A stretch of DNA of 8,385 nt from an uncultured Roseburia sp. (GTDB taxonomy: Bacteria; Bacillota; Clostridia; Lachnospirales; Lachnospiraceae). This document shows, in pieces, positions 5,683 to 8,385 of the stretch; the stretch's first letter is position 1, and each line of letters starts with the position of its first letter. The translations under genes and the position numbers were made by a program. The stretch spans positions 1-8,385 of the forward strand of contig CAKRCJ010000082.1 in the NCBI GenBank assembly GCA_934307185.1. Direction: 5' to 3'. The notes beneath the pieces are model-generated. The model did no database searches. It had not been told where the DNA came from and worked only from the letters and a program-made list of their open reading frames with translations.

Positions 5683-6411
5683 TTGAATACAAAGGACAAC
5701 AAAATACAATGGCATCCAGCATTTGGTGCTGCGCTGCAGATTGCATGTATCTATAAATCGGAGACAGAAAAAGTGGATTTTATTCCTGCAAAGGAGATAA
5801 CGATTACTTTTGTATGTTATCATTATCCGTTTGCGATGCTTAAAAAGTTAAAAGAGGAACGGGGCATAACTGTAAAACAGAGCGAAAAAGGCATTTATTA
5901 CCTGAATGGAGATGCTGTCCCGATACAGTTAGTCATTGTTCCAAAATTATCAAAGGAAAACAATTATTGGCTGAATAATTTGCGAAACAATTTAAAAGCT
6001 GGCGGTGAAATCCGTGAGTTTATCGAACAATATGAGAAAAATAAAACTTCAGAATTATTTCAGGCGCTCGCAGATACCATTATGAGGGCAAACTGGAAAG
6101 AATTAGAGGAGGAAAGAAAAATGTGTGATGCGTTAAAAGAGTTATTTGCAGATGATTTAAGGGAGTCTGAATTAAAAGGAAAAATAGAAGGTAAAACGGA
6201 AGGTAAAACGGAAGGCGCAGCTTTAAAAATTATTGAGTTGGTAATTAAGAAGTATAAAAAAGGCTGTACCGTGAAGGAAACGGCGGATATGATAGAAGAA
6301 CCGGAAACTTTGGTAGGGCAGCTTTACGAGGTGATTTCCTTGTACTCACCAGATTATAATGTTGATAAAATTTATGAGAAACTTTTGGAAAAGTCGAATT
6401 TGAATGTATAA
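5683..6411 (+). CDS. Rpn-family (PD-(D/E)XK) protein lacking its nuclease core
   Basis: This 242-residue protein starts at TTG, 7 nt after AAAGGGGG (5668-5675). The N-terminal MNTKDNKIQWHPAF matches the usual start of clostridial Rpn/COG5464 proteins (recombination-promoting nuclease, putative transposase). In full-length relatives of about 300 residues, the PD-(D/E)XK core with its Asp, Glu and Lys catalytic residues follows. Here residue 20 is joined directly to ACIYKS...VDFIPAKEITITFV (21-44), which normally lies after that core. The catalytic segment therefore appears to have been removed in frame. The rest is retained: the IYYL/IQLVIVPKL region (71-89), a helical region (98-160) with MCDALKELF, a (GKxE)n repeat linker (166-177) and a C-terminal helical part. 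It is presumably not a nuclease; it may be a decaying remnant or a regulator of intact paralogues. The family assignment and size of the missing part come from memory of relatives. Confidence 0.75.
   Translation: MNTKDNKIQWHPAFGAALQIACIYKSETEKVDFIPAKEITITFVCYHYPFAMLKKLKEERGITVKQSEKGIYYLNGDAVPIQLVIVPKLSKENNYWLNNLRNNLKAGGEIREFIEQYEKNKTSELFQALADTIMRANWKELEEERKMCDALKELFADDLRESELKGKIEGKTEGKTEGAALKIIELVIKKYKKGCTVKETADMIEEPETLVGQLYEVISLYSPDYNVDKIYEKLLEKSNLNV
6178..6213 (+). repeat. 12-bp tandem repeat in the Rpn-like gene
   Basis: There are two identical copies of GGTAAAACGGAA (6190-6201, 6202-6213) preceded by a degenerate copy GGAAAAATAGAA (6178-6189), encoding Gly-Lys-Ile/Thr-Glu units at residues 166-177. 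Because the unit is a multiple of three, copy-number change keeps the frame and only alters linker length. Such G-K-x-E repeats are common between the nuclease and C-terminal parts of Rpn proteins. Confidence 0.9.
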
Positions 6412-6422
6412 AAAGAAGTGTC

Positions 6423-6557
6423 GTGTTGACACCGAAAGTATATGATTCTAATGGAGAGAAAGAGGTTGAAATTTGTGACCAGGAAACTGGGATTTTAGAG
6501 TTTCATGAACTTTTACAGCAATCCGTGGATTTGTGTGAAAAAGAGGAGGAAAACTAA
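6423..6557 (+). CDS. Hypothetical 44-residue protein or gene fragment
   Basis: This small open frame begins with GTG (6423) or TTG (6426), 11 nt after the Rpn-like stop, and encodes an acidic peptide (KVYDSNGEKEVEICDQETG, then FHELLQQSVDLCEKEEEN). Composition and codon use look protein-like, with a charged strand and a helix. The ribosome site is poor (AAAGAAG at 6412-6418). The family is not recognised. It may be a real small gene translated with the Rpn-like gene, or the 3' end of a gene whose front was lost. Its last codons contain GAGGAGG (6543-6549), a strong ribosome site for the ATG at 6558. Confidence 0.4.
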   Translation: MLTPKVYDSNGEKEVEICDQETGILEFHELLQQSVDLCEKEEEN

Positions 6558-6659
6558 ATGTCAAGAAAAGAAGGTCAGCTGCACACATATGTGCAGCTGA
6601 CCTTCTTTTCTATACAATCTGACATTCAAATTCAAACATCAGACCTTTTAAAATCATAA
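6558..6659 (+). other. 33-codon open frame running into the terminator hairpin
   Basis: ATG at 6558 directly follows the TAA of the preceding small frame and has GAGGAGG (6543-6549) with 8-nt spacing, an excellent initiation context. However, the frame passes through the 22-bp terminator hairpin and ends at TAA 6657-6659. The peptide (MSRKEGQLHTYVQLTFFSIQ...) is unlikely to be a real product. It most likely marks the start of a gene that was replaced or deleted. Confidence 0.3.
6564..6611. terminator. Bidirectional terminator between converging genes
   Basis: A perfect 22-bp stem (6564-6585 with 6590-6611) closes on the 4-nt loop CATA. The arms end in A-rich/T-rich tracts (AGAAAAGAAGG and CCTTCTTTTCT), so the hairpin carries a pyrimidine-rich tail on either strand. 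It stops the plus-strand Rpn-like unit and the minus-strand typA transcript, whose stop codon is about 60 bp away. Inner arm sequences contain GTCAGCTGCACA. Confidence 0.9.
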
Positions 6660-6672
6660 TTTCTATAGATCA

Positions 6673-8385
6673 TTATTTCTTAAAGTTCGCCCGTTTTCTC
6701 ATAGTAGGATCCAAAATTCTCTTACGGATACGAAGTGACTCCGGAGTAACCTCCAACAATTCGTCTACATCGATGAAGTCAAGCGCCTGCTCTAAGCTTA
6801 AAATCTTAGGTGGAACTAAGGTTAAAGCTTCATCGGCAGAAGAAGAACGTGTGTTTGTAAGATGTTTTTTCTTACATACGTTTAATTCGATATCTTCATT
6901 TCTGGAGCAGGAACCGATAACCATACCTGCATATACTTTTTCACCCGGTCCGATAAATAAAGTACCGCGGTCCTGTGCAGAGAATAAACCGTAAGTTACA
7001 GACTCACCGGACTCAAAAGCGATAAGGGAACCAAGCTGACGGTAAGCAATATCTCCACGGTAAGTATCGTAACCGTTAAAGATAGTGTTGATGATACCGT
7101 TACCTCTGGTATCTGTCATGAATTCTCCACGGTATCCGATTAAACCACGGGATGGGATATTGAACTCTAGTCTTGTATATCCACCGGTCAGAGGCTTCAT
7201 GTTTAACATTTCACCTTTACGCTGGCTTAATTTGTCGATAACAGCACCGGTAAATTCATCCGGGACATCGACATAAGCAAGCTCCATAGGCTCTAATTTC
7301 TTTCCGTTTTCATCGGTATGATATAAAACTTCTGCCTTACTTACTGCAAATTCATAACCTTCACGGCGCATATTTTCAATTAATACAGATAAATGTAACT
7401 CACCACGTCCGGATACCTTGTAGCTGTCCGGGGAGTCTGTTTCTTCCACACGGAGAGAAACATCTGTATTTAATTCGCGGAATAAACGGTCTCTTAAATG
7501 GCGGGAAGTAATATATTTTCCTTCCTGACCGGCTAACGGGCTGTCATTTACGATAAAGTTCATGGAAAGGGTCGGCTCGGAAATCTTCTGGAATGGGATT
7601 GCAACCGGATTTTCCACGGAACAGATGGTATCTCCGATATGGATATCTGCAATACCGGAAATTGCTACGATGGAACCAATCTTTGCTTCCTCAACGTCCA
7701 CTTTGTTCAGACCGTCAAATTCATATAATTTGCTGATACGGACTTTTTTCTTCTTGTCCGGGTCATGATGGTTTACAACAATGGCTTCCTGATTGACTCT
7801 TAAAGAACCATTATCAATTTTACCAATTCCGATACGGCCGACATATTCGTTATAGTCGATGGTGCTGATAAGTACCTGTGTACTTGCATCCGGGTCACCT
7901 TCCGGAGCTGGGATATAATCTAAAATAGTTTCAAATAATGGAACCATATCTTTTTTGCCGTTTACAAGCTCATGAAGCTCGCGTACTGCGTATCCGTCTC
8001 TTGCAGATGCAAAAAGGAATGGGCAGTCTAACTGTTCATCAGAAGCATCTAAATCCATGAATAACTCTAATACTTCGTCAACTACTTCATTTGGGCGGGC
8101 TTCCGGACGGTCTACTTTATTGACACAGACAATAACCGGGAGTTTTAAGTCTAAAGCTTTCATTAAAACGAACTTTGTCTGAGGCATAACACCTTCAAAA
8201 GCATCAACGACAAGGATAACACCGTTTACCATTTTAAGGACACGTTCTACCTCGCCGCCGAAGTCTGCGTGACCCGGGGTGTCGATGATGTTGATTTTTG
8301 TTCCTTTATAAGTGATTGCTGTATTTTTGGAGAGGATTGTGATACCACGTTCCTTCTCAATATCGTTGGAGTCCATGACACGTTC
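6673..8385 (-). CDS. typA: Translational GTPase TypA/BipA, 5' end outside window
   Basis: The C-terminal 570 residues or so of a protein expected to be about 610 long are present. The N-terminus, including the P-loop (G1), lies beyond the right edge, and bases 8377-8385 still encode Glu-Arg-Val of the conserved ERVMDSND block. Counting from the Met at 8376, visible GTPase motifs are ERGITI (9-14, switch I), DTPGHADF (32-39, G3), NKVD (86-89, G4) and ASA (123-125, G5). EF-Tu domain II, domains III and V and the BipA-specific C-terminal domain follow, with the typical GYRGEFMTDTRGNGI block and a Lys/Arg-rich C-terminus (RKRANFKK). BipA binds ribosomes and assists 50S assembly and stress or low-temperature growth. 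Apparent full conservation indicates an intact gene. It is convergent with the Rpn-like unit and ends before the shared hairpin. Confidence 0.96.
   Translation of the reverse strand, partial: ERVMDSNDIEKERGITILSKNTAITYKGTKINIIDTPGHADFGGEVERVLKMVNGVILVVDAFEGVMPQTKFVLMKALDLKLPVIVCVNKVDRPEARPNEVVDEVLELFMDLDASDEQLDCPFLFASARDGYAVRELHELVNGKKDMVPLFETILDYIPAPEGDPDASTQVLISTIDYNEYVGRIGIGKIDNGSLRVNQEAIVVNHHDPDKKKKVRISKLYEFDGLNKVDVEEAKIGSIVAISGIADIHIGDTICSVENPVAIPFQKISEPTLSMNFIVNDSPLAGQEGKYITSRHLRDRLFRELNTDVSLRVEETDSPDSYKVSGRGELHLSVLIENMRREGYEFAVSKAEVLYHTDENGKKLEPMELAYVDVPDEFTGAVIDKLSQRKGEMLNMKPLTGGYTRLEFNIPSRGLIGYRGEFMTDTRGNGIINTIFNGYDTYRGDIAYRQLGSLIAFESGESVTYGLFSAQDRGTLFIGPGEKVYAGMVIGSCSRNEDIELNVCKKKHLTNTRSSSADEALTLVPPKILSLEQALDFIDVDELLEVTPESLRIRKRILDPTMRKRANFKK

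Noticed and set aside
1..8385. CRISPR array, rRNA, tRNA or complete insertion sequence
   Set aside because: No regularly spaced repeats, no tRNA cloverleaf with conserved arms and no transposase with inverted ends was seen; the Rpn-like gene is the only accessory element.

Overview
The window looks like chromosomal DNA of an anaerobic Firmicute, most likely a Lachnospiraceae-type Clostridium relative. This is inferred from the moderately low GC with AT-rich spacers, strong AGGAGG-type ribosome sites, the clostridial ferredoxin-like protein, the DUF3783 protein and the Rpn-family gene. No sequence search was possible, so family names rest on motif recognition.

Layout, left to right: an AT-rich promoter region (1-188); a two-cluster Fe-S protein (189-896) followed by an L-lactate dehydrogenase (981-1934) that ends at a strong terminator; a small DUF3783 protein (2008-2367); a metal-homeostasis pair consisting of an ArsP_2/DUF2899-type membrane permease (2595-3461) and a Fur-family regulator (3548-3979), preceded by a near-consensus promoter and a 17-bp-period operator-like array; O-acetylhomoserine sulfhydrylase metY (4092-5393) with a long hairpin terminator; a consensus sigma-A promoter and about 170-nt leader in front of an Rpn-family protein that seems to have lost its nuclease core (5683-6411); gene debris or tiny ORFs (6423-6659); a perfect 22-bp hairpin shared by converging transcription units; and, on the minus strand, the 3' part of typA/bipA (6673-8385, running off the right edge).

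Functionally, the left part is redox and fermentation metabolism (pyruvate to lactate), the middle is metal export or handling with its probable own repressor, then sulfur assimilation into methionine, then an accessory Rpn remnant, then a housekeeping ribosome-associated GTPase. No complete new defence or mobile system is evident. The best leads are the tandem operator array at 2502-2552 coupled to an atypical Fur protein, and the core-deleted Rpn gene that still has a consensus promoter, a palindromic leader and a ribosome site.
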